DNA from: Seriola aureovittata
Lineage: Eukaryota > Chordata > Actinopteri > Carangiformes > Carangidae
Reading direction: 5' to 3'
Assembly: GCF_021018895.1 (NCBI RefSeq)
Contig: NC_079386.1
Span: 8,196,835-8,260,834, forward strand
DNA: 64,000 nucleotides
The position numbers and the translations under genes were made by a program. The notes under the pieces are model-generated. The model did not search any database and had not been told where the DNA came from. It saw only the letters and a program-made list of their open reading frames with translations. Shown piece after piece: positions 23,041 to 35,028 of this stretch (positions within the stretch are counted from its first letter, which is position 1; the number at the start of each line of letters is the position of its first letter).

Positions 23041-26000
23041 GATAGACTCAATCTAAAAACGGACTCCCATACTGAACATTTTGATTTCATTACCACCCGC
23101 CACTGAATATTCATATACTTTTTTTTTTAACTGCTGTGTCAAGTCACACCTGGAACCAGCGGGGCGTCATACATAATTCATTAGTGAAAGGCAATGGGGT
23201 GTGGTCTAATAGAGTTTACTGGGGTGCCGACAAGCTCGGTCTCCACTTCCTGATTCATTAATGATGCATCTTCTCCCACCAGTGGTGTCGAGCTAACCTC
23301 CCTACCATGCGACAAGGCCCTAGGGTCCCGGAGGAACCGCTCGGCTCTCCTCATTTAATTGTTCTTGCGCTGACCCAACCAGGGAGATTAGTGCAGCAGG
23401 GAAGGGAGTACTGCAAGCCCCCCCCCCCCCCCCCCCGATTTCGCTTTTCTAACCTCAGCCAGTACCAATCCACCGTTCGCCGGGGAGTGTGGTTCTGAAG
23501 GTGATGTCTGTCCAGATAAAAATACATAAAAATGGAGGAGAAATATAAAGCGGCCATGTGAAAATAAAAAAAAAAAACACAGCACACGGGCAGCGCTAAG
23601 GACTTAACTGTCCCGTGTTTTACTTTAAACAGTTATCTCCTGACATAAATGCAAATGCTGCTCAAGACTTTCAAATGCATAGGTCCATTCATAAATATTT
23701 AATCAAAGCTCAAGATTTTATAGTTGGATGCAGGATTGAATTTGGCTTCAAAAAATTACGCCAGGACACTAAATCAATGAGAGACATAAAAGTACCGTAA
23801 CCTGCAGAAGACGGTTTCTACATTTAAGCCTGACTGATAATCTAGGAGCTGTCACTTGATATAAAATACGTTATCTCCCATTGCTGGAGTTGCTGCAACG
23901 CAACAGTATCCAGGGGATGACTGAGGCAACATCACTTAATACCATCGGTACAGCATATACAGAGCGTTGGGTTTGATTTGGGCAACTCCAAACTCTGAGT
24001 GAATTTGCACCTTCTATTTCTTTTCTTTTTTTTTTTTTATGTCTAGCAGGCAGTGATCTTAAACTTTGCAACTCATTATGGTTAACTATGCTATAATTCT
24101 GCTTTAGGTGCAGACACTTTAATTGGCTGAGGCATATGAGGCATGACACATTTTTCTCTGAAAATGCCTTGGCTCAGATTTTGTCACATATTTATCCATT
24201 GCCCTGTCACAATCTACTAAATCCCGCCACTGGGGAGAGCAATTCCCCTGCGCCTAGATGGCAGAAGAGTGACAAACGTGGCGTTCCATGATCCCCCTGA
24301 TGGTCACCTGACACCGGAAGCATCTGACAGACACAGAGGGGTCAGGGTTCTGGACACAATATCTTGACTGGAAACACAACGCCAGAGTGTCATCAGGGAT
24401 TACCTACCATCATATGTCGTGAGCTCCTGCCTCTGACATTTTCACCCCAGAGCCAAAAAGGTTGCACTGTGTAATAATCCCGTGGGTATTAAAAGCTTTG
24501 TCCAGAGTCCCATTCTCATATCAGACTTGAACACCACAGCTGAGTGGCAACGCTAGCACGAAAGTGCATTAAGCTGCATCTCCTCTAAAGGTTGTTTGAG
24601 ACCGATTTGTTTAAAATGTTTCTACTTCCATGCTTTTCTCTCAAATTAGGATTCCTACACCGAAGTTCCACAACCGTTGTTCTGTGGACCGCGCTCCAGA
24701 AGAGCAAGTTTTTTAAAACACCATGCGACACTGCTTAGGTTTTTCGGACACTTATGCAATCCCTCTGGTCATTACTATGGAGACAGTGTCCAGTTGGTCA
24801 ATAGCGTAGTTTCACATGTCACAGAATTTGCCAAAGATGAGCTCAATGTTCAAGCACGCTTTGCTTCTGTAAGCAAGTCCACAGATTCTATTGAAATGGA
24901 CTGATTTGTTTACTGTTATAAATACTGGTAAGACTGGAGCCTTAATTTCAGTCAGCTGTGGTTGTTGCCAATTGCTTGCCCCACCTTTGCTCTATCCAGG
25001 CCTCTTTTCCATTTGACCAGACGTTTATATTGTTGTTCCAGTGTTGGCAAGCAGCCAGCTAGCAGTACACACAGCATCAGGAACAGATCTGTGGCTGATA
25101 CTGTTTCCTTGCACAATATGCACAATATACTGTAACTAACTCTGCTCCTAGTTGTTGTCCTCGACGTTCAAAAAGGAATCCTTGGACATTTTAGTCATTT
25201 TGCTTTTCTTTAACCCGTCGACAGTAAGTCAGTCGACAGTAGAATAACGCTTAGGCCTATTGTCTAACGTGAATAAATGCCATACACGTTTTGCTTTTTG
25301 CATTTGCCTGACCTGTCCCTGACAGTCCAGAGTGATTGTCCTTTACTCTTCCATGTGCCCTCACTTCCTCTTTCCTATCTAAGATAGAAGTGGGGAGGCT
25401 TGTGTAGGCACCCAGAGGGGCTACGATGCTAACTTTGTGCCTGTCCTCTGCATCCTCTGAGGCCGGGCTTTGTTTGAGCAGCGACTGGCTACTCAATCAA
25501 ACCCTGACCTTTTCTTTCCTAGGACATCTAACGTAGGGACCACCAAAAGCACTGGTTTCTCCTCTCTATTAGCCGCCATGTTTGTACTGTATGTCATATC
25601 ACATATTCACTCATTTTGAGCTGCTGTGTCTATACGGCGGAGGAAGGGTAAAAAAAAAAAAAAAATGGCTTTCAATTATTGTGCTATTGTATGAGACAGG
25701 AGGACTGCCTTTGCGCTTTTGAAAGCAGGCCTTTTTCTAGAGACTGAATGAAAGAAATGAATAGATGAATGGATAGAGCGGGAGGGGGCAATATTGATCA
25801 TGTTTTATGAGCTCCCCAGTCTGATTGGTGAGGTGACGGCAAGGAGCTGCCACTTGTGTTTTTGTCCCAAGATCCTCCATCAAAACACTCATGTCCAAGG
25901 TAACAATCAATCTATCAATAAAAAGCAAAACAAACAAAAGCCAGAAAATGATTCATCACCCTAACACCCCCCCACCCTGCCTCCCCTTCTCTTTCTGGTC

Positions 26001-26076
26001 GCCGTAAACAAAAACAATGACAACCAAATAGATTTGAGAAAGTGCACGCAGGCCCTACTGCAGGGGCTGGTGGTGG

Positions 26077-26077
<1 letters not shown>
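23041..26077. other. Non-coding sequence, CNE-like stretch, no gene
   Basis: The stretch 23140-23400 is free of simple repeats and dense in ATTCATTA/CATTAATGATG-type motifs, which suggests a conserved non-coding element. A C19 run follows at 23418-23436. An open frame from 24650 to 24904 follows a plausible acceptor (TTCTCTCAAATTAG) but has no recognised homology. A 10-bp direct repeat GTCGACAGTA occurs near 25218 and 25233. Confidence 0.5.
23418..23436. repeat. Poly(C) tract, 19 nt
   Basis: Nineteen consecutive C. This is the second-longest G/C homopolymer here, after the G25 run near 26.1 kb. Confidence 0.9.
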
Positions 26078-26131
<54 letters not shown>

Positions 26132-26139
26132 GGGGGGGG
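26078..26139 (+). repeat. Compound repeat (TG)18-(G)25
   Basis: About eighteen TG units (26078-26114) run directly into 25 consecutive G (26115-26139). The G run can form a G-quadruplex in principle. It follows GGCTGGTGGTGGTTG, so G richness begins slightly upstream. Confidence 0.92.
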
Positions 26140-27582
26140 CGCTAAACACAATTCAGCCTTATCGCGTCTCGTAGGCTTCCCTCCCTGAAATGATTGTTTC
26201 ACTCAAATAAACAGATTGAATATATCATGCATCCTTGGTGTAGATAGAAATAAATCTTTTGAATCTGCTTTTTCTTTTTTCCTTTTTTTTTTTTTCTTTT
26301 TTTCCTTTTTTTTCAACAAAGCAATTTCTTAGCTGGCATCCTGACTGACTGAGGAGGCCGTCTCTCATAAATTCACTCCGGCAAGTGCATAAATCTCCCT
26401 TACAGATAACATCAGGTGTGGATTGACGAGAGCTAGAGAGCAGCAGGGACATGGTAAAGTCTATGCATGTTTGCACTGCGGGCTTTCCGGGTGCGTACAC
26501 GTTTCCTTAGCACCTGGGACTATTTACTGCGTGTGCACATTTTGTCGCAACGTTTTACAGGTGCATCTGTCGTGTGCCATTTGTTTTCTGCGTTATACAT
26601 GTGTTTGTGAGCTGTGTGCGGACGGTTTATGCAATAGATTTTTAACGGGTGATTATCCAACTGCCACAATTCGAATGATCTGTCCTAATTTCTTAGTGGA
26701 CAGCTCAGCTTCATCTGCTCTTATTCCAGTTTGGTTGGGATGAGAGTCCGTTTGTCCCTGATTATACATTCATCTATATTCAACTTTTGTCCATGATTGT
26801 CCTGCTCCATTTCTCTTTTAATCCTCATCACTCCCACTCTCTCATCCTTATCCTTTTGTCTCTCCTTTTCTTTTCTCTCCCCCCAGCTTCCTCGTCCTTC
26901 CCCTCGTCAATTTTTCCCTCTTTCGTTCTCACTCTGCCGCCACACATCCCCGAGGTTACCCTCTGACTTGTGTAGAGTTTAATAATCATTAGGACCGGGC
27001 CTCTAATGAATAAAGTCACTCGGACTAATTGCTCGCAGTGTTTCAAGACACAAGAAAGTGTGGAAGGGAATGAGAAAAAATGAGAATCTGGACATTCAAT
27101 AGCCTGTTGGCAGAATTTTAAAGAGGTAATTAGAAGCACTTACAGTAGGATGACCACATAGCGCTTCTTGTTTTTTTGGGTTTTTTGTTTGTTTTGCAGG
27201 ACATGATAAATCTTTTGGTTGATGGAGTGAGACGGCGCTAAGCCTCAGAAAAAGAGTGTGGTTGGAAACGGAGAGAAAAAGAATTTCAAGATCATTCGGG
27301 TAGAAAATTAGACCACCAGGGACGAGGGAGGGATCCAATTCTTGCTATGATCTGGACGTTTGACTGGGTTAAGCATGACAGCCACTTGAAGATATGTGTA
27401 TTTAACAGAAAGGAAAAAACAAATGTGTTGTTTAGTAAAGGGGATTCTAGATGTCATTTAGATTCCAAACTCTAACCACATCAATTATTTGCTCGCTTTA
27501 GAGAGTGATTGGTCCAGGGGCCCTCATTCTTATGTTCTGTATGTCTTAACCAAGTGCATCAGGGGATTTGATGCCTTAGTCC

Positions 27583-27583
<1 letters not shown>

Positions 27584-27644
<61 letters not shown>
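27584..27644. repeat. (AC)30 microsatellite
   Basis: Uninterrupted AC array of 61 nt. A TG array lies 455 bp downstream in the opposite orientation. Confidence 0.95.
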
Positions 27645-27646
<2 letters not shown>

Positions 27647-28099
27647 TTCAGCAGCATTCAGTCAAACCTCAGTAAAACCCAGAATTGAAAGTTGTGTCCC
27701 CGCAACAGAAAATTGTAAGCGTTGTGAGGTGAGGACCCTGTCACTCTGGATCTAACATATTAGTAGCCACCTAAGTGCATGTGGACAGGTGTAGCTTAGC
27801 CCTGGGGCGACACAGTGTCCTGGGGAGACTGCATGCTAGCAGAGCAGTGTGTGTGTGTGTTTGTGTGTGTATGATTGTGTGTTTGTGTTGTTTTGCTCCA
27901 AATGCTCTCAAAGGAAAATGCAGGTGTATTGATTTTCAGCACTAGCCATAGAAGGGAACCAGATATTGGCATTAAACCCTTTTGACATGTTGCTCCCAAT
28001 GAACACCACAATGTACTTTTGATGTGACACAAGCAAAGGACTTGTGCGCAAGCAGCTTTGTAGATATCATAAAGCATGTGCAGCAAAGGAACATTAAGA

Positions 28100-28114
28100 G
28101 TGTGTGTGTGTGTG

Positions 28115-28149
<35 letters not shown>
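28100..28149. repeat. (GT)n microsatellite, one interruption
   Basis: GT array of about 50 nt with a single extra T near 28115-28116. Confidence 0.9.
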
Positions 28150-28150
<1 letters not shown>

Positions 28151-29630
28151 AGTGGCACCCTCGCAGGAGTCTCTCTCCGAGCTGAAACACAAACACATCA
28201 ACTGCTCAGATTCAGCCAAAGACAAAAATCACCCAGACTTACATAAAAATACACACACCCAAACATTTTTATTTATCACACCTGCACATTGTGCACAGGC
28301 ATACCTCCGCACCCGATAAGCCAGGCATGCAAAATGGGCTGCCTCTTCACGCTAAAACATGGCCCGAAGCGCTCTCTCACTCTCTCTCTCTCCCCCTCTC
28401 TCTCCATTCATCTTTTTCCACTATCAAGGCGTTACCAATTGGGGGAAACTGATGTTTCCTCTTGCTTCACATCCTGGCTAAATTTCTTTGGCCTTTGATG
28501 TTCTTTCCTCGAGTGGCGACCCGTATGCCTTCGCTAGGAACGACCATGATGACAAATACGCATGGATTTCAAGTCACTTTGTTCCCTAGCAACGGAAGAC
28601 AGTATTGCCCCCACCCTCCCGCCCCCCCGCCCATCTCCATGTGAGTGTCGGCCGTTTCACTGACGCCCTGGTGGAAGTAATGCCGCCCATGCTAAGATTG
28701 CTTCCGAGCCTAACAGGGCGTGAGAGTGGGGGAGGTGGGGGTTACCACCGGGTTCGAGGGTCCATCAGTTGAGATGATGGGATAGGTGGATGGACTGAGG
28801 GGGTTGGGGTTATGGGTAGTACTTGATGGCCATTTGGCCATCACTTAAGCAACCAGTCATGTCAAGAAGTACAGAATACCACTACACTCCCTCCTCATCT
28901 GATGCTTTCTTTTCATTCCTTACTCTGCTCTTAATGGCTATACCCGAACTGCAAAAAGAGATATTCTCCCACTTTTCTCTGGTGCAGATACTCTCGGCTT
29001 CATAGGGCAACATTTTTAAATATTTGGTTTCAAAGGATCTACTTCCTCCCAAAGAAATAGTCCCTATGATGAGAACTGTAGACAGCATGCTCTGTGGATT
29101 ATCCAGAGCAAAGGTCTCTGGAAGACGATGACGCATTTGAATTTTTAAATGTATTTCTTTAATGCTTTAAGCACCTCAAATTAAATCCCATACACCTCCA
29201 TTGTACTGAGGTGGCAGCGAACATTTCAGAAATGGAAAACAGCAACCATCACCCCCAACAGTGAATGACACATTAAGACCCTACATTAACACTGATGAGT
29301 CACTGTTCTTCTTACTGCACACACATTCACAAAAACAGCCACACACTTGGACAAGCACTCTGTAAAAAGCACCGTTTTACGTCTATTTGCATAACCTGTC
29401 TTTTACTTTTTGTTTTTTTCTCTCATTCTCGCTTCAGCCTATTTTCCTGCCCTGGAAAAAAAAAAAAGCAGAGTGCCATATGTATGAGCATCAGGGCAAG
29501 TGTTGTTATTTGCTCAGCCCCCGTGGCGGACTCCATTCGCAGAGACTCCCTGCGATGGATAGCTGCCATACTTTAGCCCCAGGAGCAAGGCTGTGGAATG
29601 TACAGAAGGTACAGACGAACCTTTCATAGA

Positions 29631-29647
29631 TTTTTTTTTTTTTTTTT
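29631..29647. repeat. Poly(T) tract, 17 nt
   Basis: Simple homopolymer; no element body recognised. Confidence 0.85.
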
Positions 29648-30070
29648 CCAGCCTGTGCAATTCAGAGGTCCCCTGCTTGCTGCTCTGCGTGGGGGCCCAC
29701 TGTAATTCAGTGAGAGCCAGATGTCAAGAGCGGCAGACCACCACAAATACAGATGGGTGTTTACGTTTCAGATTATTATTTGCTGGGTGTTAGCGAGTAA
29801 TTACAGATTAAGGATTTGTTTAAGGGTATTGATCTGGTAAAGGCAGTCTGTGTGTGTTGAGCTGCAAAGGAAAGGGGGGGGGGTGACATGTGTGCACTCC
29901 GCTACGGCTTTGTTCACATACTTGAACCATGTAGCAGGTGGTGACAAAAAAAACAAAAACAAACTCAAACAGTTTGTAGTTATGTGGGTGACCCTACACA
30001 CGCACATGAGCTAAACATGCACAAAGATCAAGGCCAGACAAGAAGCTTGCCGTGGCAGCTATGCCAGATC

Positions 30071-30087
30071 CTCAGTATCCTTTTTTC
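30071..30087. repeat. SINE target-site duplication, copy 1
   Basis: CTCAGTATCCTTTTTTC, directly beside the A-tail end of the SINE. Confidence 0.9.
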
Positions 30088-30282
30088 GGGCTTTTTTTTT
30101 TTTTTATGCCTTTATTTGATAGTATAGTGGAGAGAGACAGGAAACGGGGAGGCAGAGAGAGGGGGAATGACATGCAGCGAAAGGCCGTCCGATGCGGGAT
30201 TCAAACCGGGGCCAACTGCAGCGAGGACTGTAGCCTCTACACATGGGGCGCCTGCTTAGACCACTACGCTACACGACGCCCT

Positions 30283-30299
30283 CTCAGTATCCTTTTTTC
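30283..30299. repeat. SINE target-site duplication, copy 2
   Basis: The same 17 bases as at 30071-30087, directly beside the tRNA-like head of the SINE. The match ends exactly at both sides. Confidence 0.9.
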
Positions 30300-30487
30300 A
30301 GAGTACATTGTGAGCTACCTGTCAACGCAACCCAACACACACATTTAACTCTACGAAAATTGATCTTGGAGGGATTATTGTAGAGTACATGTAGTATACG
30401 CAGGGAGTGATCAAGAGGGGAAGAATGTTTATTCACGTAAGGTTTTTGGTCTCCAGACAAACTGATACTAAATGTTTGTGATCACAG

Positions 30488-30507
30488 AAAAAAAAAAAAA
30501 AAAAAAA
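30488..30507. repeat. Poly(A) tract, 20 nt
   Basis: Simple homopolymer following ATCACAG. Confidence 0.85.
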
Positions 30508-32560
30508 GATGAAACAGGGACACAGTTGATGCGAAACATCTTTAAGAGATTCTGGCAGTTAACTGAAATTTCTGTCACATTGGTATCAAAGGGTGGTCAG
30601 CCAAAGGGTGAAACAGCCTGTGACTGGTTGGAACAACTTCAGACCATAAAATGGGATCTTGTTTGAGCACTTGTATGGCTTTAATTCCATTGCCCTGAAC
30701 ACCAGTTGATAAATTGAGCTAGTTGCCTCAGAGACAAGTGGCAATTAAAAAAAAAAAAAGAAGAGGATTTCTTATGTTTTCACGGCAAAAGGAGGCCTGG
30801 CTGCGAGAGCCACGAAATAAAAACAACCCTACCTTTGTTGATATCAATTACCAGGTGACTGTTAATCAATTGCACTGACGGCATAATGATTTGTTGTCAG
30901 ATGTTTGAGGAATGAGCAATGGCGGCCTGAGTTGATTTTCTCCCTTTCTCCTTTTCTTTCTTTTTTTTTTCCATTTGGGTTCCGGTTGACATTTCCCTCT
31001 CAAGACAAAGACAATGTGAGGTAAACAGTCTCCTTTTTGGGTTGGTTTCATCTCTATTTGGATCCCCCTGTTGTTGGGCAACTCTTTCTTTTTAAGTAAC
31101 AGAGGAGAAGCTGATTGTTCTTTTGCTCTGTAATTTTCTACTGATGGGCTCTGCCAGCTCCGTCTGCAGCCACAAAAGCCCGCTTGACAACTCGACAATT
31201 ACCGCCACTCAATCGGGATGGAAATGCTGCTGCCGGTGCTTGTTGTTGTTGCATTGCTTTTCCAAGCCTTCCAAATCTCACAGCATTAAATGCTTCACAG
31301 TGGATGCAGATCAAGATGCAGTTCAGAATACTTTTTTTTTTTTCAAAAAATTGCCTTATGCTGCTGTGATTGATTGGTTCATCGAGGCACAATTATCGCT
31401 GGGATAAAAGGCAGCTCAGACATGCATCTTTCTCGACTGCAATGAAGAGCCGAAGTTGGAAAAAATCTCCTGTTGCTGATATGTTTGCCGAGTGGTTTTG
31501 TTAATTTCCTGTTTCCCCGATACACAGATAAAGAGTCTTATTTAATGGTTAGTTAGTTTTGATTAAGAATTAATGGGGCTTTCAAACATAGTCTTGTGAT
31601 AAGGTATAAGCGGTTGATCAGGACACCGGCACACACATCACGTGCTAGTAAGAGCTCGGCTTCTCTGACATGGCTAAATAAACAGTTTGGTTGTCATTAT
31701 CGTTCCGAAACACACGTGTCATACTTTTGAAAGTGCTGTACCAGTGGTTTTCCACGATAGACCTCAAGTTTGACTGGTCCTCCTCCCTCGCACTGTTCCA
31801 TTATGCTGCTGTCTCCAGAGCAGGAGCATAGTTCTATTTGGAGCCCAGCAAAGCTCTCAGCTAATGCCCCCAGGGATGCAGCATCATATCTGGCCAGGAG
31901 CGATGCAGAGACGTCTAGTGGTGGAGGCTTTGTGGCTCGCCTTTTACCAGCACATCTGGCTCCAGAAGATTAGTGTGCTACTGGACCCCAGGAAAATACA
32001 CATCACGTGTACTTAAAGGAAGACAAAAACAACAAGCCTCCGAAATGCTTTCCGGAGCAGTTTGCCAGGGAAGAAATAAGGCACTGCCATGAACAGATTT
32101 GAGTGTGTCAGAGAATGAATGGAAATATAAATGTAAATATGCAGAAATTAGATTTTACAGAGAACAGGGAGTTAATCAAGTGGAAGTTGCTTTTCAAACA
32201 TGCCATCAGTCGCCCGAGGGTTCCTCTATCGTCTCACTTGCCCTCTAATGTCTCTCAGCACTTTAGGCTTTTAATGCACGTCTTTGAAAAATGCTCGTCT
32301 GACCAGCACATCCATTTTTCCTTTCCTCCTTAATGACAATTGTGTATTTATCTGTCCCTGGTTTGCTGCGGCGTTAGTAAATAATACACTCTAGAATGAT
32401 GAACAATCCATCGTTGGACATGTTACGGTAGCTTCGTAATGAACTGAAGTCATTTGTGTGGCAGTAATTACACACTCCTCTGATTAAAGATGGCTGTGCT
32501 GGATAGTATTTGGGTAATTATTCCCTTTTGCTCTATGTGATAAGCTCATAATGTCCAGTC

Positions 32561-32575
32561 GGGGGGGGGGGGGGG
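32561..32575. repeat. Poly(G) tract, 15 nt
   Basis: Fifteen G, then CGGGGATGGGG, so several G-runs lie within 30 bp. Confidence 0.88.
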
Positions 32576-35007
32576 CGGGGATGGGGAGGAAGTTAATGAC
32601 ATGCTAAGGCTGGTTGGAGTGAATATCCAGTCGCTTTTCCTCAATCACTCACTCCCTTGGCCTCTGTCGCCCCTGCAGCACGAGTGACTATCTTTATGTG
32701 TAGTGTCCCAGCGTGTCTGCACTAGCCAGGCTAAAGTAATTGCTACCGAAATGGCCTGGTTGCACTGAGCCCTCGTCGTATGAATGCTAATGACAGCTAG
32801 CCTTAGTTCTTTGGGGTTAACACGAACACGTGACTGCCCCTCCAACAATGCTAATTAAAGTCAGCTCTTTTTTTTTTCTTCTTCTTCCTCTAATTCCGTG
32901 CTCCATGGTTGACCTAATCCCTCTCCTTATCCCTACTTGCTGTTTGTAATTAACGCTTGCCTCCCTCATCTCTCTATTTAGCCACTCTGTCAGCTTTGCC
33001 TGCTCTCGCCGAGAGCCCGTCTCTCCTCCAGCAGCGCATACCTTGATCTTCCCGCCAGAGTGGCATCCTCTCATCTCGCCAGAGGTTATATTTTCCTCAG
33101 CCCAGCCACACCCCCTGCAACTACCTTCATCCATCACGCGCTCGCACACAAACATCCATTTGGTACAACAACACGACCCCAAAGACACAGTGGAGGCACA
33201 GGGGAGTCGGGGAGCTAGTGACACTGGTGATCAGTCGGCTTCATTTTGAATTTTTTCTGGCATTAAGAACGCTAGGGGCTGAGAAGAGCTGGCATGTTAC
33301 CTGTCATACCTGCTTCAATTTTCACCTCAAAGCTCCAAATGCACCTGGTAGCATGCCGCTGCCTCCCCCCTCCCCTCCCCTCCGATGTAGAGGTCATTGT
33401 GTCGTTGTTGTGTGTTGTTTCGAGCAAATGTTTGTCATCTCCATGTTCCGCGCGGAGGTTGAGCTAAGGGTTAGCATGTTGACAATGAAGAATCTTAGTC
33501 AACCAGGCGTGAAATGAGAGAAAGAAGGTAACCGCTGTTCCCCAACCACTCAACAACTATCACGTCACAACCCTCGGCCGAACATTTCCAAAACCCCTCC
33601 GTCACAACGGGGTAGAAAAGCTGTGGGACACACTCCGCCTCAAGGCTACACGTCCAGTGATATAATTAGTCAAACAGAATTAGAGGCGGCGAGGTGCTTA
33701 ACACCCACTCCCTCACTTTTACCACGCCATCCCCCACCAAGAAACCTTACTGTGGTTGCTGCAGAGGGAATGTCCATTTGGTCAGAGATAGTCTCACATT
33801 GTAATGTAAAGACTGCATATTACTCTAATGGGACTGCTAAGTGGCAGTTAAATGCAGCTGTGTAAGTATTGGAATTGAGAACTGAGCCAATTGTTTGTCT
33901 GCTCCTGGCTTATGAAGTTGTGCTCAGTGATTTTCCTGCACAGTCGAGGCAAATCCACTGAAACACACAAAAAGAACAGGTTCAAATGCAGTTTTCATAT
34001 GGTTGCCCTTTAAGATTTGGAACCGTGACAACCTGCACCGTTTTAACTCAAAAAAACAAACAACAAAGAAAAAAAGAAAAAAAAAAAGCCAAAGTAAAAG
34101 ACCAAGACAGGCACAGAATTCTGCCAACAGACCAGAGCCCAGTGCCCACAGAGGGGTGCTGTGGGGCGCCATCTCAGGCAGAGAGCAGCACAGGGAAAAG
34201 CAGAAGAAAGCAAAGCGAATGGGCAGTGAGAGGTGGCCCCGGTTTATCGGCTGCGGCAGGCTTGGCGCAGCCTCCCAGCGCTCTGGGGGAGCCCAGCGCT
34301 ACCGTTTTTAATGAATGTAAACGAGGACGGAGGGGACTTCCGTCAATGCTTAGCAGCGCTTCGGAAGATGCCAGAAACAGGGGCTCCACAAGCCATGGCG
34401 GACCTGGCAGCGGCCGTGGCACATGCCCAGGAGAGTGGCGCCAGGAGCCGTTTGTTTGACAAGGCCCAGAGATGGAGCTCATGCTAAGAACAGAGGGGCT
34501 TTGTAGTCAGGGCCAGATATGCTGGAGCACAGGCGGGCACACGCACTCACACATATGGAGAGGAACAAAAATACACATTTGTTACACACACTTGATGGAC
34601 TAACTGCTCACAGCACAGATAACACATGCAGTTTTTTTTTTTTTTACTTGTTTCTTTGTGCATTCTCACACAATCACTTGGGCTTTGAATATACAAGAGT
34701 TGCATGATCTCCTCAATTTACTTATACACAGTCACATTACATGCTTACACCAAGAGAAGAAGAAAAAAAATATCCTGCACACTTAACTCTCCAGACAAGC
34801 ACACTCCTTGCACATGTGCACGCATGTGTCTGCGTACGCACAAACACACAGACCCACACAAACCTCTCCAGGCTGTGGTCATTTTCCTGTCATGATTTAA
34901 ACAGTTGTTCCAAGGCCTCTTCCAGCCACCCATCCACCGCCCCTCCCCAGCCTCTCCCCTCGTTCTTCTTCTCCCTCTCATCTCGCCGAGAATGAAAGTG
35001 ACATTTT

Positions 35008-35028
35008 TGAGCCTGCATCCCTCAACTC
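35008..35028 (+). repeat. Exact 21-bp dispersed repeat, copy 1
   Basis: T then GAGCCTGCATCCCTCAACTC. An identical 21-mer lies at 38979-38999 in the same orientation. The flanks do not align beyond it. It is not a simple-sequence motif. Confidence 0.8.

Larger units (their letters stand above)
26140..30070. other. Non-coding sequence with CA/GT arrays, no gene
   Basis: T-rich stretch at 26265-26315, a C/T-rich stretch at 26790-26940, CA array at 27584-27644, GT arrays at 27847-27870 and 28100-28149. The plus frame 26423-26743 encodes many cysteines by chance reading of TGT/TGC-rich DNA and matches no zinc-finger spacing that I recognise. A T17 run lies at 29631-29647. Confidence 0.6.
30071..30299 (-). 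mobile_element. tRNA-derived SINE with perfect 17-bp target-site duplication
   Basis: The body, 30088-30282, reads on the minus strand as a tRNA-related SINE. The A-box TAGCGTAGTGGT is the complement of 30260-30271, and the B-box GGTTTGAATCC is the complement of 30197-30207, about 52 nt further in. A unique part rich in CTCTCTCTGCC/CTGTCTCTCTCC follows, then AAATAAAGGC and a 14-A tail (complement of 30092-30105). The flanks CTCAGTATCCTTTTTTC at 30071-30087 and 30283-30299 are identical, the 17-bp direct repeat expected from LINE-dependent retroposition. SINEs encode no protein and depend on a partner LINE. I recall near-identical sequence as very common in spiny-rayed fish, but the family name was not assigned. 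The perfect duplication suggests a fairly recent insertion. Confidence 0.88.
30300..34000. other. Non-coding sequence with CNE-like patches, no gene
   Basis: Homopolymers: A20 at 30488-30507, A13 near 30747, G15 at 32561-32575. The stretch 32340-32530 lacks simple repeats and is rich in AATGATGAACAAT, GCAGTAATTACACA and GGGTAATTATTCC-like motifs, so it is a good conserved-element candidate. A 54-bp minus-strand piece near 33045-33105 has AG and GTATGC borders but no recognisable peptide. No gene can be supported. Confidence 0.55.

Noticed and set aside
24650..24904. Possible terminal exon: acceptor-like TTCTCTCAAATTAG followed by an 84-codon open frame to a stop
   Set aside because: The peptide matches nothing I recognise and there is no supporting upstream exon. 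Open stretches of this length are common by chance here. RNA-seq or protein search would settle it.
26423..26743. Cysteine-rich plus-strand frame suggestive of a zinc-binding protein
   Set aside because: Cysteines come from TGT/TGC-rich DNA and do not follow a zinc-finger spacing; no splice or start context.
27788..27850. tRNA-like A-box (GTGTAGCTTAGCC)
   Set aside because: No B-box or cloverleaf could be found at the right distance.
33045..33105. Minus-strand mini-exon with AG before and GTATGC after a short open frame
   Set aside because: The peptide is not recognisable and such short AG...GT pairs are frequent by chance.
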